NCBI GenBank assembly: GCA_936450465.1
Contig: OW388292.1
Span: 10,869,756-10,933,755 of the forward strand
Length of the DNA stretch: 64,000 nt
Origin: Gibbula magus
Taxonomy: Eukaryota; Mollusca; Gastropoda; Trochida; Trochidae
Direction: 5' to 3'
Shown: in pieces, positions 47,680 through 60,269 of the stretch
Layout: each line of letters begins with the position of its first letter
How positions within the stretch are numbered: the first letter of the stretch is position 1
Program-made: the position numbers and the translations under genes
The notes under the pieces: model-generated
Told to the model about the DNA's origin: nothing
The model's input: the letters and a program-made list of their open reading frames with translations, nothing else
The model's database searches: none

Positions 47680-50504
47680 TTTTGTTTTTTTTTAAATATT
47701 TTTATTCACTTCATTTGGATACAGACAAGTGATAACATGTTCCAGATGAAACAGGATACTCGATATCTAGAACAGCTTACATGGATAGGCATCACAACAA
47801 TGACATTGAGAATTGGGAATAATAATAAAAGAACATGGACATGACATACGTAGATAAGATCAAAAACATTCCCATGGCCAGTTCCGATGAAATAACATTC
47901 CATTTTCTATTAAAGGAGTTCGAATTGATGGTTTTTAAACAAATACATTTTTCAATGTAATAGACATCTTTTAAAGTTGATTTATACCCAGTAAAATTGG
48001 GTTTTAAACCTTTTATATTCATTACAAATATATGGCGTTTGGCCAATAAAATCATGTGGTTGAGTAGATTGTTTTTGGTGCAACAAAATAGAATATCTAT
48101 AGTGGAGGGTTCATATGTTATATTGAGTAATCTACTAACGAAGTTGTTAAAATCTTTCCAAAACAGTATGATAGTTGGGCATTCAATGTATACATGATAT
48201 ATGTTATCACTAACCGATCCACATGCCAAGCAAAGATCATTATCAACAAGTTTCATTTTAAGTAACTCTCTTTTTGTGTAAATGGCCTTATGTATGAATT
48301 TATATTGGAATTCAAGGAGTTTTGTGTCTCTATTATCTTGTCTATATTGTAAAAATATAGTCTTCCAATCAAAGTTCTCATTTAATTCGTGGTCCCATTT
48401 ATCACATACTTTGGGAAAAGTATGTTCTGGCTTGATATTGTCGTAAAAATGTCGACAACCTTTGCTAGGCCTCTGCAAATCATTCCAGGGGGAACATATT
48501 GATAATTCGCATCATTTGGGGTTTTTGTATTTTTTATAACATTTTTCCATATTTTAGGAATACTGAGAATGACGCGATTTAAATCAAGTACTGTACCCCT
48601 GATATCAAATTTTGCTTTTAGTTCTGAAAATGTGAGGAAATCTTTGTCTTTACAGATGTCTTTAATGTGAACTATTCCTTTTTTATATATAATTTTATAA
48701 GTATAATTAAGTTAGGTTGGTTACAGAAATGATTTAGCCAAATAGGTTGCATGATAATTTCATTTATAACATTATTACTATCAAAACCCTTAGTATATTT
48801 AGCCCATTCATCCAATGTATCTTTCCAAAACGGGTTTTCAGGTTTATACTGTTTAGTAATGTTTGATCCTAAGAGAAGAGTGTCTCTAATCGGAAAACCT
48901 GCTAAACTATAGCCCTTAGGGTTATTGATATAGCTTTTCAGACAAGAAAGTTTTAGCGAATCAATGAAATTGTTGATATTAACCATTCTTAGACCCCCAT
49001 CTTCATATTTTCGCATTAACTTTAACCGCTTTATTTTGTCTTTCTTATCGTTCCAGATAAACTTGAAAAATAATTTATTCAAATTGTTTATGAATTCTTT
49101 AGGAGGATTTGGCAGAGATGTGAGCTAAAGTTTTTATAACTGTTATTTTGCCAATCAAGGTTAGGTTCCGTTTTTTCCAATTCAACAGAATTATTTTAAT
49201 ATGTTCAAGTCTCTTCTTCGTATTGATCACCCATAGGTAATCGAGATTAGCATTTAGTGTTATTCCCAAAACATCAAAAGTGCCTTTATGCCAATCCAGC
49301 TTAAAATCATTGGATAAAGTTACATCGCTGCCGGCCATTGAACCAATCCATACAGCTTTTGTTTTGTCGATATTTATCTTCAAACCTGACATTTTATAGA
49401 AGGTGTTGATCGTGCTTATTGCTTCATTAAGAGAAAGTTCAGAACCGTCTAAGAACAATTCGGTATCGTCAGCTTATTGGGCAATGAGATGTTCGATTTC
49501 ATTAAGGATAATTCCCTTTATTTTGTTGTTGTCTCTGATCATAATACCTAGAATTTCGGCTACAAATAAAAACAAATATGGAGAGATTGGATCTCCTTGT
49601 CTACAACCCCTTTCGTTGAAAAACGAAGACAAATGTCCGTTCTGTACAACACATGATGATGCGTTTGAGATTAAGATGTTAACCAATTTCTGTATGTTAT
49701 ATTAGTACCAAATCCGAATTTATCCAGGACCATCATAATGAATTTCTTTGATACGGTGTCGAAGGCTTTCTCAAAATCCATTAAGATTAACAGGCCTTTT
49801 TTGTTTTGTCTTTTTGTTTCAAACATAATATCATATAGGAGTCGAATATTTTCTGAAATGCATCTTCCGGGAATAAATCCTGTTTGGTCTTCATTTATCA
49901 GTAAATCTAAGGTCTTTTTAATTCTGATAGTTACACATGTACTTATGATCTTATATAGTGCATTTAAGAGTGAGATAGGACGCCAGTTTTTCAGAAATCG
50001 TCTGTCTTTGCCTGGTTTCGGAATACATGTAATCACTCCGGATCCTCTATTCATTGTCATAGTCATAGCATTGCGGAGAAAAGTATCATTTACATACCTT
50101 AAAACCCATATTGTAAGATGTTTCCAGACAAATTTAAAGAATTCAATATCTAGAATTATTTCCATTTTCATCTTAAGATATATTGTGTATTTCGTGTTCA
50201 AAGGTATTGTTCATGAAGTATGGCTACTCCTCTCGAGTTTGAATTAAACGGAGCTATGACACATGTTAAACCCCATTCGTTTTTCATAGTATTCTCATTT
50301 TCAGGCGAAATATGGGTATCTTGTAAGCATATAATGGAAAAATTCTTTTTTCTATATAACTGCATGACTTCTTTACGCTTCTTCTTATCGGCTAGGCCTC
50401 TACAGTTGGCAGAAACTATACTGATTTTTGCATTTTTACCCATGATTATTTGTAGTAATCGTTACACAGCATAAATAAAATGAGCATGAATATGTTACAT
50501 GTAG
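47680..50504 (-). mobile_element. Non-LTR retrotransposon (LINE), internally deleted and frame-broken
   Basis: Bounded by a 14-bp target-site duplication, with an A-rich 3' tail at 47680-47695. After about 60 nt of 5' sequence, ATG at 50443 opens an apurinic-endonuclease start (SIVSANCRGL, CLQDTHI, NSRGVAIL). This is cut off after about 81 codons and joined near 50205 to the reverse transcriptase. Both the rest of the endonuclease and the linker to RT are missing. RT motifs follow: NWRPISLLNALYKI, GFIPGR, LILMDFEKAFDT, GCRQGDPISPYLF, then the YADD box whose Tyr codon is TAA (49474-49476), then LKINIDKTKAVW. Frame shifts lie near 49690, 49128 and between 48670 and 48470. The C-terminus has a CxxC-H-like segment (CLACGSVSDNIYHVYIEC). 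The L1/Tx1-like clade is a guess. Confidence 0.92.
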
Positions 50505-50518
50505 AAGAGAGAATTGTT
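50505..50518. repeat. Target-site duplication of the LINE (5' side)
   Basis: AAGAGAGAATTGTT, identical to 47666-47679, marks the 5' boundary of the retrotransposon. The 5' end therefore looks complete rather than truncated. Confidence 0.9.
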
Positions 50519-51506
50519 GATCGGCAACTGTAGGATATACTCAATCCCGTTTTGTTTCGCTTAAATCTCAACGTGACTGCATTACGGAAATGTCAAGTCA
50601 AAACGAAAGGCTTTAAAACCGCTATGAGTGATACTGTTGTCATAAATACATAGACAATCTTGAAGCATCTGACTGTTGCTTGCTGATATTAATATCTTAA
50701 CAATCTGCTAGATAGCTTATATTATTGCACTGGAATCCGGTTATCTCCGAAACTGCTCTCAAAACTTTTTATCACGTACATTAACACATATCACTTCACA
50801 CACGTGTTCGCTTTCTTTCCGCGGAACCAGATATTTCAAAGTTGCAAATATCAACATGATTCTGATATAGTTGTAATATAGCAATTGGCATGATGAACCG
50901 GATATCACTGTCAGATGAAATGTTTGATAACCCTAACTACTCGGAAAGATTTGTAGCTCATGAGAAAGTAACCCTTTATCATAATGCAAAATCAGACGAA
51001 CCCTTCTCTGCATTCATAAGTATCTTGTCGGATGTCTAACATCTTTACTTCCTTCCTGCTACCCACGGTATGTTCTGAATTACAACACTTACTTTGGATT
51101 AAATAACTTTGAGATGTCTATCAAATTACTTTAACCATGGGAACATAAACGTCCTTCAGTCTAAACAGGTTCTATGGAATTAGTATTCTGACGTTTTAAT
51201 AATAATCTGTCAGTCGAAATGCAACGTTTTGATACCATTGAAATGGCAATTCACAATAATAACGTCTAACCAAATTGTTTTACATATGATAAACCATTTT
51301 AACAAAATTATAGGTTATCAAAGTATCATTGGACATGTAAATTTGGGTATAGGTATCGCGTTTTTCATTTAAATAAACTAAGTTTTATGGCAAATACATA
51401 GATCAATAAATAATAGATAGCCCCTAGAATATATGAAGAATACTACATTATACAACGATGTTCAAACTGTTATGTAAACGGCTCAAAATAAATACAACAT
51501 GTAATT
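50519..51506. other. Intergenic, nothing recognised
   Basis: AT-rich; no gene or repeat end seen. Confidence 0.5.
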
Positions 51507-51655
51507 AAGGATTGTTTTACATGTGTTGTGCCCCTATCAAAGTATAACAGCAACAAGTTGTATAACATCGCATAGCGTTGCGGAGCAATGTTTTACAAAA
51601 TAAAAGTTGCTTTTATACTTTGATAGAGGCAAAAAACATGTAAAACAATCTTATT
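51507..51655. repeat. Foldback element 6 (hairpin)
   Basis: Outer arms share GATTGTTTTACATGT and CTATCAAAGTATAA in inverted orientation. The inner part TTGTATAACAT/ATGTTTTACAA also pairs, leaving a GC-rich tip around 51566-51588 (GCATAGCGTTGCGGAGC). The tip has an unpaired 3x3 loop and no CGAG/CGAG pair, so I keep it apart from foldbacks 1-3 and 5. Confidence 0.82.
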
Positions 51656-53018
51656 ATTACAAAATCAACTAGTTTTTCTCTAAATATGTACACACATCTA
51701 TTTTGTGTCATTTATCACGAGAGGCAGCAGCTTTTTACACGCATCAATACATGGCTGAAGCAAAATTGAGGAATCCTCAATCAAAACCGGCAGAGGATTT
51801 TCCCAGCATTCACATGCATACAATCAGGATTCGTTTTTATTGTTTACGCATTTTGTGATTTCACTCTCATTAGCATATCGCGCGACGTTCAAACATGGCT
51901 ACCGTTTGCGAAGCGCAAGTGGATGTACAAACTTGAGGACGTGTATCTATTAAAATGAAGTGTTCCCGGTGATGGTAATTGTCTCATTCGGAAAAGGAAT
52001 GTATATTCCAGTTATTGGCGGAAGTGTGAAGACGAACTTACATATGTATTTCTTATTTTGCATCAAAACGTTAGGCTCAGTTGAAATAACCGACTGACAC
52101 GACCGTTTGTTCTGATTGATTGTGACGTCACAAGGTACGAATGCACAAGGTATGGTAGCACATTTTATCTGCATTCATCGAGAAATGGCAGCAGGTTTTT
52201 GACAGCTCTCGTCCAATCGGAAACGCGGAAATGTGTGTACACAACCATTTTGTAATTATCAATGTATAGTAGACACGTGAATACCTTATTCACTCATTTT
52301 GTGTCACGGAAAACATGGAGATACGCTTTATTATCTGTCAACAAGTGAAGTCCTAGCGAAGGATGCAACCACTGGTGTATATCGTGTCATTTGAACGATT
52401 CGTCCTAATGAGTAACCTAAACCCATCTAGTTACGATAGGTAATCCAAGCATGAGACACATTGCTTGGTTGCTAGTGTACAGGAAGTAACGCAATAGATG
52501 TCATAACAAAACCACAAACCCTTGGTATTCCATTGATTATTGAAAGTACAACAAGGGACATAAACTTATGGGGGAAATAAGTATATGCTAATTGAGAACC
52601 TCGATGTTTTTAACGCAATTGAACGTCGACGATCGGTCGATGGTCCTCTCATCCGATACTGCCTCTAGTGCTGGAATGCAAGTTTTCATTGGCTGGTTAT
52701 TGATAGCCAAAACAACAACTAAAGGGCTCAGGACATCAGGGTATAGTAGTAGCGTAGTGATGGAGCAGGGACTTCAGGACCAAGAACTGCTACTCAAGTG
52801 CTCTTTTACGGACCCGTGTTGACAGAAATATCACAATTTCAGTCTTCCTTTTCACTCACGTTCACAAGTTCCTCAGATTTTGTTCTAATAGCTAATATCG
52901 GATTGATGTCAACCTATTTTAATAAGGTACACAATTCTTTCGAATTTCATCACGTGGTTTACAGAGACAGATGTAATGACCCGTTTGGATGTGATTATGT
53001 TCCATGCAAACTAGGAAT
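51656..53018. other. Intergenic, no supported gene
   Basis: Open frames of 76-77 codons at 52592-53031 (+) have no recognised features. Confidence 0.45.
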
Positions 53019-53074
53019 CATCACAATCTGAAGATTGTGAGCTCACAATCTGCAGATTGTTCGAACAATCTAGG
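53019..53074. repeat. Alternating inverted ACAATCT cluster
   Basis: ACAATCT and its complement AGATTGT alternate five times. They are separated by spacers that are themselves palindromic (GAGCTC, CTGCAG, TTCGAA). Confidence 0.85.
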
Positions 53075-53104
53075 AATGTTTCACCATACTGTATGAGTAT
53101 CGTC

Positions 53105-54640
53105 TAATTCTGACCTGTTTACTTATGTCTAAATGTCCAAGTTAAACGTTCCTTGATATCACAGTCCCTGTGTTACCAGTCTTGTCTTTCCTTGATATCA
53201 CAACCCCACTGTTACCAGGCTTGTCTAATCTTGATATCACAATCCCTCTTTTTCAACTCCTGTCTATACTTGATATCACAGTCTTACTGTGGACACTACG
53301 TTGTGACACTGTTTCTGTTACGTGTCACGTGATCATCTCGGACATATTCCTTTCTAGGTTGTCAGCATTGTCAGCAGGTTGCTACATATCCTGTCATATT
53401 ACGTTTTCAGGAACAACGCTTGAAAACGCCTATTTTTACATGTACTTTTGCCATAGGTATCTGGTCACCAGTCAATCCTTGCGTTCTTATAGGGACCTTC
53501 AGAGTGTTTTGGAGTTACACATGCGTTTTTTTTTATAGATGGTGTTATTTTATCGTGAAGTACCGACTTTTGCCGAAATTATGATTATCGACTCAGTATA
53601 GTGAGGATATAAAGTTGAAAGTATTGATTTCTGAAAACCTGGCGATTCACCGTGTCAAACGTAACTTTAGAAATTTAACTACAGTAAATAAAACGAAAAG
53701 TGTGGGTTGGTAATGTTTAAAATGTCATATAACTACCTTGCATGCTAATGGGACATATAGTTACGGTTTCGTCACATTATAAGACAATTGCTAGATTTTC
53801 ATTTTGAAACAAGTATTGAATATGCAAATACAGTTAAATTGTTTGCTGAAATCAACATCTACATGTATTGTATTTTGGTACGTATTAAAAGTGAAAGACA
53901 GATCCAAAGTTCAGAACAAGGGAGGGTCATGACATTGATATGTTCCAATACAAGAGGCCTGGAAACATAGGAGACAAGACAACTTCCCCCGTAAGTCATA
54001 ATTCGCGCCAATCTCTACCACTGGCTAATTTAAGCCTTTCTGCATCTGAAGTCAAGTTGAAGCACGCTTTCAAAGAAAAAGCTTAAATTAGCAAGTGATA
54101 GATGTATTTGACTTGTATTGTTTCACGTTTACATAGAAGATATATTGGGTCTCTTAAAATCCGTCAATATACTAATTATATACTCAACGAGATGCTGGTG
54201 ATATGTAAATTGCTTCCTTTTTCAAAAGGTGACTAATGATAATGAGCTAGGCAAGGACGTAAACATTTATTCACGTAAAGTTTTGCTATCTGCATCACGA
54301 CAGATCTCAGCCGTCACAACGGACATAAATATATCATAGACTCACTGACTGCTGACTAACTTTAAGGAACGTCAATAAATCGGGATTTTAAAATTCTGGT
54401 GACAACTAATTTGATTCCTCTTTAAATAGTTTTCAAATTAACGTGAGCTAGACAAGGATGTAAACGTTATATTTATGTAAGTTCACTATCATCATCCACT
54501 CAGACCTTTGTTAGACTGATCATTAACTGTTGACACTATCAGAAACTTTAGTAAATGTGGATTTATATGAGGAATAATGTTTAGGATAGTGTTACGAATA
54601 ATTTCTTTCGCAAATTAATGAAAAATTCCATATTTTATCT
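53105..54640. repeat. Duplicated block A (unexpanded paralogue of 59205-64000)
   Basis: In order it holds: about four degenerate 39-bp units (53150-53300); a GTCACGTGATC region (about 53325) matched at 60150; one single unit of the 42-bp repeat (53928-53969); the junction GACAAGACAACTTCCCCCGT (about 53973) matched exactly at 63433; then GAGCTAGRCAAGGAYGTAAA units at 54244 and 54441 matched at 63754 and 63960. Order and orientation are the same in block B. Confidence 0.85.
53535..53910. mobile_element. MITE copy without termini
   Basis: Similar throughout to the interior of the MITE at 10558-11049: TTATTTTATCG..AAGTACCGACT, GTCATATAACTAC and GTATTAAAAG..AAA words in the same order. The inverted termini are gone. 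It interrupts block A relative to block B, so it is an insertion after or independent of the duplication. Confidence 0.7.
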
Positions 54641-54898
54641 ATAATAAAGTGAAATACTGTCATTATATCAAGGAAGTAAAATGCTTGAAACCAATTCAAT
54701 TAAAATGAAATACAAAATGTATATCATATATCATTTGAAATATAAACAAGAAAAGTCGTTTCACGATTTTATTACAAGAAAACAAGATACAAAAATGTTA
54801 ACAAGTAAGTCGTGAGAGTAAATATTAAAACAAACGTCCTGAATTATGTATTAGTTTTCTATCATTTATATATATAGTACATGTGCACATGTATATCT

Positions 54899-55612
54899 AT
54901 TTAGCGAGTACTAGACAGTTGAGGATCATATTATTCCATCATCAACGTGGTGTTCACCTCTTTTTTTAGTTAAGGTTAAGCTAGAGTACTTTTACAGTCA
55001 AACCACAATTCAATTTTAAAATAATGTATTATTAAATGAACCAGGGACTCACCTCATCAAACTCACACAATAGTACATAGCATTTTCATAAGTGTGTTTA
55101 TATAAAGTTAAAAAGCATGCATAACTGTTTACATAACAAAATCGATAAACATATAATAACAAAAAACGAATAAACAATACAAACATTTAAAATGTACACA
55201 AGTGAAGTTCACATAATGTCCACCTCTTAACAACAAGTAAAAAAAGTAATCAAATCTACAGTAGTGTCAATTTAGAGAGTACTCGACAATTGAGGATCAA
55301 TATCATACTATAGCATCATCAACTTGGTTTACAGCTCTATTCAGTTAAAGTTAATTTATAGTACTTTTTCAAATAATGTATTACTAAATGAATCAGGGCC
55401 TCACTTCATCAAAATCACTCAATAGTCCATAGTATATACACAATGATGTTTATGAAAAGTTATAAAAACATCAATAATGTTAGTATAATAAAATCGATGA
55501 ATATATAGAAACAATAAACAAAAACACAATAAAACAATGAAAATGTCTATATAGTTAATATGTACACAGGTGAACACAGAATTTACACCCCTTTACGACA
55601 GATGTGTTATTT
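54899..55612. repeat. About 370-bp tandem duplication beside the TLR pseudogene
   Basis: Unit 1 (54899-55270) and unit 2 (55271 to about 55612) share TTTAGNGAGTACT, GACARTTGAGGATCA, ATCATCAAC, AATGTATTA, AAATGAAYCAGG and AAAATCGAT words in order, with indels. The block lies within 200 bp of the TLR stop codon, so it may be duplicated 3'UTR or flank. Confidence 0.75.
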
Positions 55613-55798
55613 TCGAAAAGAATATCCCACTACCCGACTATTCCACTGAGCAAAACGTTATAAAGGATTATGAACTAAAAGTGCTGAGGTATGTCTGGCA
55701 ATTCTTAAATGATTTGTGCTGGAAAGCTAAGGTTGCTATGATTGATTAATTGAACTTCCTATTGGAGTCTTCAACTCAGTCTTCCGAAACATGTACCT

Positions 55799-58176
55799 TC
55801 ACAATTCCAACAAAGGATTCAATCTTGGTCTGACGATCTGGGTTGACTCCTTTATATTAGACCAGAACCTCTCCCTGTTGAACAACTCATGGTTGTATTC
55901 CACGAAGCTGTTGTGCTTCAACATCATGGCCATGTCCTTGGAAAGATTCGTCATGGGGACATCTTCATTCAGCACCATCAACACAATGTCCTGTCTGCGG
56001 GACACACCTTCCATCCGGGCCATGTTGAACTCGAACTCACACCAGGTGCTCTCAAGGAAAGCCGGAGAGAGAACTACCACTGTCTTCCTGCTGTTCTGAA
56101 TGGCGTTGATGATATTGTCAGAGATTACCTCCCCTGGTAGAAAGTATCGATGATGAGTGCACAGTTTGAGGCCGTGTTTGTCTTCAGTTCTTTCCTCATT
56201 TCATCAATTACAAATCTTCTGTCTGGGGTAGCGTATGAAACAGAAGCATCACACTCATACTCTTCCTGGTCGACTTGCTCCCTGTTGTAACCTCAGTTTC
56301 CATCTGTGACGGTATCCCAGGACAACAAGGATCATGGTCAGGACACAGATTGTGACACAAACTGAAACTGAGTAACGACTACATGTGCATCACTGTCAGG
56401 ATACTTAGGATTGCATCGAGTTTGCAGGTTGGTTATTATTTCATCAAGGTTGTCCAAACGCTCATATTCGTCTGTAGATGAACGACATTTGAGAGATTGG
56501 AGGTTGTGAATTCGTTCTATGTTTTGTTTCATCCACAGAAGAGAGTCAAACTCGTCACATCCACAGACCAGAGGGTTTCCGTCCAAATGAAGTCTTGCTT
56601 TGCTTTGGAGTGTAATATAATGTCTTGTTGCTTCCCCAATATTACTGAGCTTATTGTTACGAAGGTCAAGAACTTCCAAGTCCATTGACTATCCTCATTT
56701 CATTATTTCTAAGATTAATTGCCTTTAGACTATGCAAATGAATGAAAACATCTTCAACCAGATCAACAATATCGTTACCTGATATATCAATCACTTTCAA
56801 GTGTGACAATGATTCAAGTGTGTTATTTTCTGTAAAGAATTTCCCCAGACGATTGCTAGCAAAGTTAAGATAAGTAATTGAATTGTTAGGGGGAAAGGTT
56901 GGGAGACTAGTTAAAGCGTTGTTTTTAAGATCAATATGCTCTTCGTTGGGTAGAATGTGAAATAGAAAAGGATCATTTCTTTCACGATTATAATCAGATA
57001 GAATCAATTGTTTCATGTTGGGCCACAGGATTGTTCTATAATAATCCCTGTAAAAGTCTATACCTATCATCCAGCAATTCACGCAAATAAACGTTTCCAG
57101 ACTCTGAGTTAGAACTATTTTCAACGAAAGGGAGATCCCGCCTTTGCCACTTCGTGCAGTTATGTATGATATATCAAGGGTAGTTAACTTTGGGTTATGC
57201 ACCAATGGAGAAAAGCTACCGAGTGCGTTGACTGAAACATGGTTCAGTGTCAATACTACTAGTGATTGTGGAAGTTTTTCTATGCTTTCTTCATGTATCA
57301 GGGGACTATACTCTTCTTTACCAATGATATGAAGTTCTTTTAGGGATGTATTTTGGAGATAGGAAAATACATCAGTGTGTATTTCATTTGCCGAGTAACT
57401 TGTAAATCGTATGTATTTGATTGGAGAGTGCATGAGTGATTTTGCTATCTCCACTAAAGTTGTAGACTCATCATATAAATGCAGTGACATGTCCAAAATT
57501 TGAAGGTTTTGGAACGGATCAAAATAACCAGGGTGGACATCATGTACTTTACAGCCAGTTAAATTCAAGGTTTCCAGATAAGGTATATACTGAAAAGTGG
57601 ATCTATCAAGTGATAGCTCGCAAATGGAAGATGCTATTGAAAGCAGAGACAACTCAATGAAGAATCAAATTTGCAATGATCACAAGGAATGTATAAAGAT
57701 TGCAATCTATAGGAACAATAGTTACACGAATATGAAATGTTAAATAAACCAATAACCCAAGGTAATGTATGTATCCATATTAAAGGTTTTAGAGATACAC
57801 CGGAATTAGCACCTTGTAAATATATTCTACTGTGGTCAAGTTTAAGTTCTATCAATTGCCTTAGACCAATGAAGATATCTTCATCTAATTTGTAAAGATC
57901 ATTATGTGACAGATCAAGGTATTTCAGCTGATCCATCTTTGCAAACGTTCCACGTTGTAGATCTTCCAGATCATTTCTGTCCATCAGTAGGGTTGTAGTG
58001 TTGCTAGGAAGACTTGCTGGTACGCTCGTAAGTTTGAGACCAGAGCAAACTACTTTGATACCACCGTAGTATGTGTCAGTCTGACACTCACAGGGACCAC
58101 ACACTGATTGTAAGAAAGCTCCTCGAAGATCAAAGCTAGTACCAGTGTTGAACATAAACAGTGGAATTTCTTCATC
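55799..58176 (-). pseudogene. Toll-like receptor pseudogene (LRR ectodomain, TM, TIR)
   Basis: The acceptor TATTTTTCAG ends at 58177. The exon then encodes an N-terminal Cys cap (CGPCECQTD...VVCSGLKLTSVP), leucine-rich repeats (for example LKYLDLSHNDLYKLDEDIF, LEVLDLRNNKLSNI), a C-terminal cap (NPLVCGCDEFDSLLWMKQ), a hydrophobic segment (VCVTICVLTMILVVLGY) and a TIR domain (56271-55799). TIR boxes read YECDASVSYA, LCTHHRYFLPGE and FWSNI. Box 2 normally has RD..PG; here Asp is Tyr. Frame breaks near 57655, 56685 (with loss of part of a repeat), 56375, 56265 and 56180 make it non-functional. No signal-peptide exon was found upstream. Intact TLRs are membrane sensors signalling through TIR adaptors such as MyD88. 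The breaks could be assembly indels, but the nearby GPCR has none. Confidence 0.9.
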
Positions 58177-59204
58177 CTGAAAAATATAAATAGAGTTAGT
58201 CGACATAAAGTGTTTTATACAGTTTGAAAAAATATCGTCCTCTTTAACAACCTGGAGTTTTTATTTGTACATCTATCATGTTAGTTTACTTATCACGTAG
58301 AAAGAGAAAATACAAACAATACATCATTACTTCATTGTGTTTTTACTTTGGGGTTATCGAAATATATTGAAAAACGGATTGTACGTGTAGAAACTGATAA
58401 CTTGTAACAATAATTTTACAATTATTATCCCTCTAAAAGATGTTTAAGTGACAGTAATTCGATAACAACATACAAACATTGCCAAACTTCTGTGGAAAAT
58501 GATGAACACATCAATTCAAAGAAAAATTATAATCACAAATAAGCGTCGAGCATTAATTAGTGAAATATTTAAATTCAGAAATGAGTGACAAGAGCAATTT
58601 GCAACACTATGAAGTCGGGCGGATGCTTTTCCACGTGCGTTACCACAATTACTATGTATTTGACCGTCTTGCATTCTCTAGAACCCTTATTTGACATCAA
58701 AATCTGGGGGAAAACCTGTGTCATAACATTACAACCAGTGATGTCTAATGGAGAGGATAGATTTCTTTGAAACGAAATTAATTCGGTTTGTGAGCATTAT
58801 TTTTTCTCTTATGGCATGTTATAACAAATATTTCTTGCTGATGATAAAATGTATGTTGACAAAGTAATTTTTTACTAGTATTTGTATAGACTTTATCATG
58901 TCTATTTAAATGGAACACCCCTCAGACATAAATCAGCACTAATGTATTATTCAGATGATGAACAAACATACATCTGCTGTTTCGGTATCACACTCTCTGC
59001 ATTAGTACATTTTTTCCGTTAAGATATTCGAACTTACAACCTCAGAGTAATGTTTTAGTGTCAAGTGAATGCTGAGGCTGTTCGATGTGTTGGCTATTGG
59101 TGCCGGGCTCAAAGGGTTTGGCTTCCAATCCTGCAATCGACTGGTCTTTAAAATTGTTGTACTATTTAAGGAAGTGTAAGCCCAAATAAAGACTTACTAA
59201 TTCT
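58177..59204. other. TLR upstream flank or intron, no exon found
   Basis: Searched by eye on the minus strand for an ATG-hydrophobic signal exon ending in a GT donor of suitable phase; none convincing. A decayed tRNA-like stretch (GGTGCCGGGCTCAAAGGG) lies at about 59099. Confidence 0.45.
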
Positions 59205-59249
59205 TACCTGTTAACTTATGTTGTTCCTGAGTTTCAAGTCCTAGTTAAA

Positions 59250-60119
59250 AGTTCCTTGATATCACAGTCTCACTGTTACCAGTCATGTTTATCCTTGGTA
59301 TCACAGTCTCACTGTTGCCAGTCCTGTTCATCCTTGGTTCACAGTCTTACTGTTACCAGTCCTGTTTATCCTTGGTATCACAGTCTCACTGTTACCAGTC
59401 CTGTTTATCCTTGGTATCATAGTCTTACTGTTACCAGTCCTGTTTATCCTTGGTATCACAGTCTCACTGTTACCAGTCTCGTTTATCCTTGATATCACAG
59501 TCTCACTGTTACCAGTCCTGTCTATCCTTGGTATCACAGTCTCACTGTTACCAGTCTTGTCTATCCTTGATATCACAGTCTCACTGTTACCAGTCCTGTC
59601 TATCCTTGATATCACAGTCTCACTGTTACCAGTCTTGTCTATCCTTGATATCACAGTCCCACTTTTTCCAGTCTAGACCTTGTCTGTCCTTGATATCACA
59701 GTCTCACTGTTACCAGTCTTGTCTATCCTTGATATCACAGTCCCGTTGTAATCAGTGCTGTTTATCCTTGATATCACAGTCGTTCTTAATAGTCCCGTCT
59801 ATCCTTGATATCACAGTCTCACTGTTACCAGTCTTTTTTATCCCTGATATCACATACCCACTGTTACCAGTGCTGTCTATCCTTGATATCACAGTCTCAC
59901 TGTATCCAGTCTTGTCTATCCTTGATATCACAGTCCCACTTTTTCCAGTCTAGACCTTGTCTATCCTTGATATCACAGTCTCACTGTTACCAGTCTTGTC
60001 TATCCTTGATACCACAGTCCCGTTGTAACCAGTGCTGTTTATCCTTGATATCACAGTCGTTCTTAATAGTCTTGTATATTCTTAATATCACAGTCGAAGT
60101 GTCACCAGTTTTGTCTATC
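59250..60119. repeat. 39-bp minisatellite, about 22 units
   Basis: The unit is CTTGATATCACAGTCTCACT followed by GTTACCAGTCCTGTCTATC. Because 39 is a multiple of 3, several frames stay open on both strands (SLISQSHCYQSCL-type 13-residue repeats), but nothing supports translation. A multi-unit block around GTCTAGACCTTGTCT (59671) recurs 277 bp later (59948), so units have been copied as groups. It is the expanded form of the four units in block A. Confidence 0.95.
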
Positions 60120-60269
60120 AAGTGTACCAATTGGAGATATTATTTCCGTAACATGTCACGTGATCTGCCCTGACATGTCCTTTCTTGGCTATCTGCAAAG
60201 TTGCATGTCGCAGGACTATTACTTAGTCCGTAACAACTCAACAAAATGAGATTACGTAATTATTTGCAA

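Noticed and set aside
49738..50247. 169-codon plus-strand ORF
   Set aside because: It is the antisense shadow of the LINE reverse-transcriptase frame.
51507..51655. Sixth member of the CGAG/CGAG foldback family
   Set aside because: The hairpin is real, but its tip has a 3x3 internal loop and no CGAG/CGAG pair, and its arms contain length differences.
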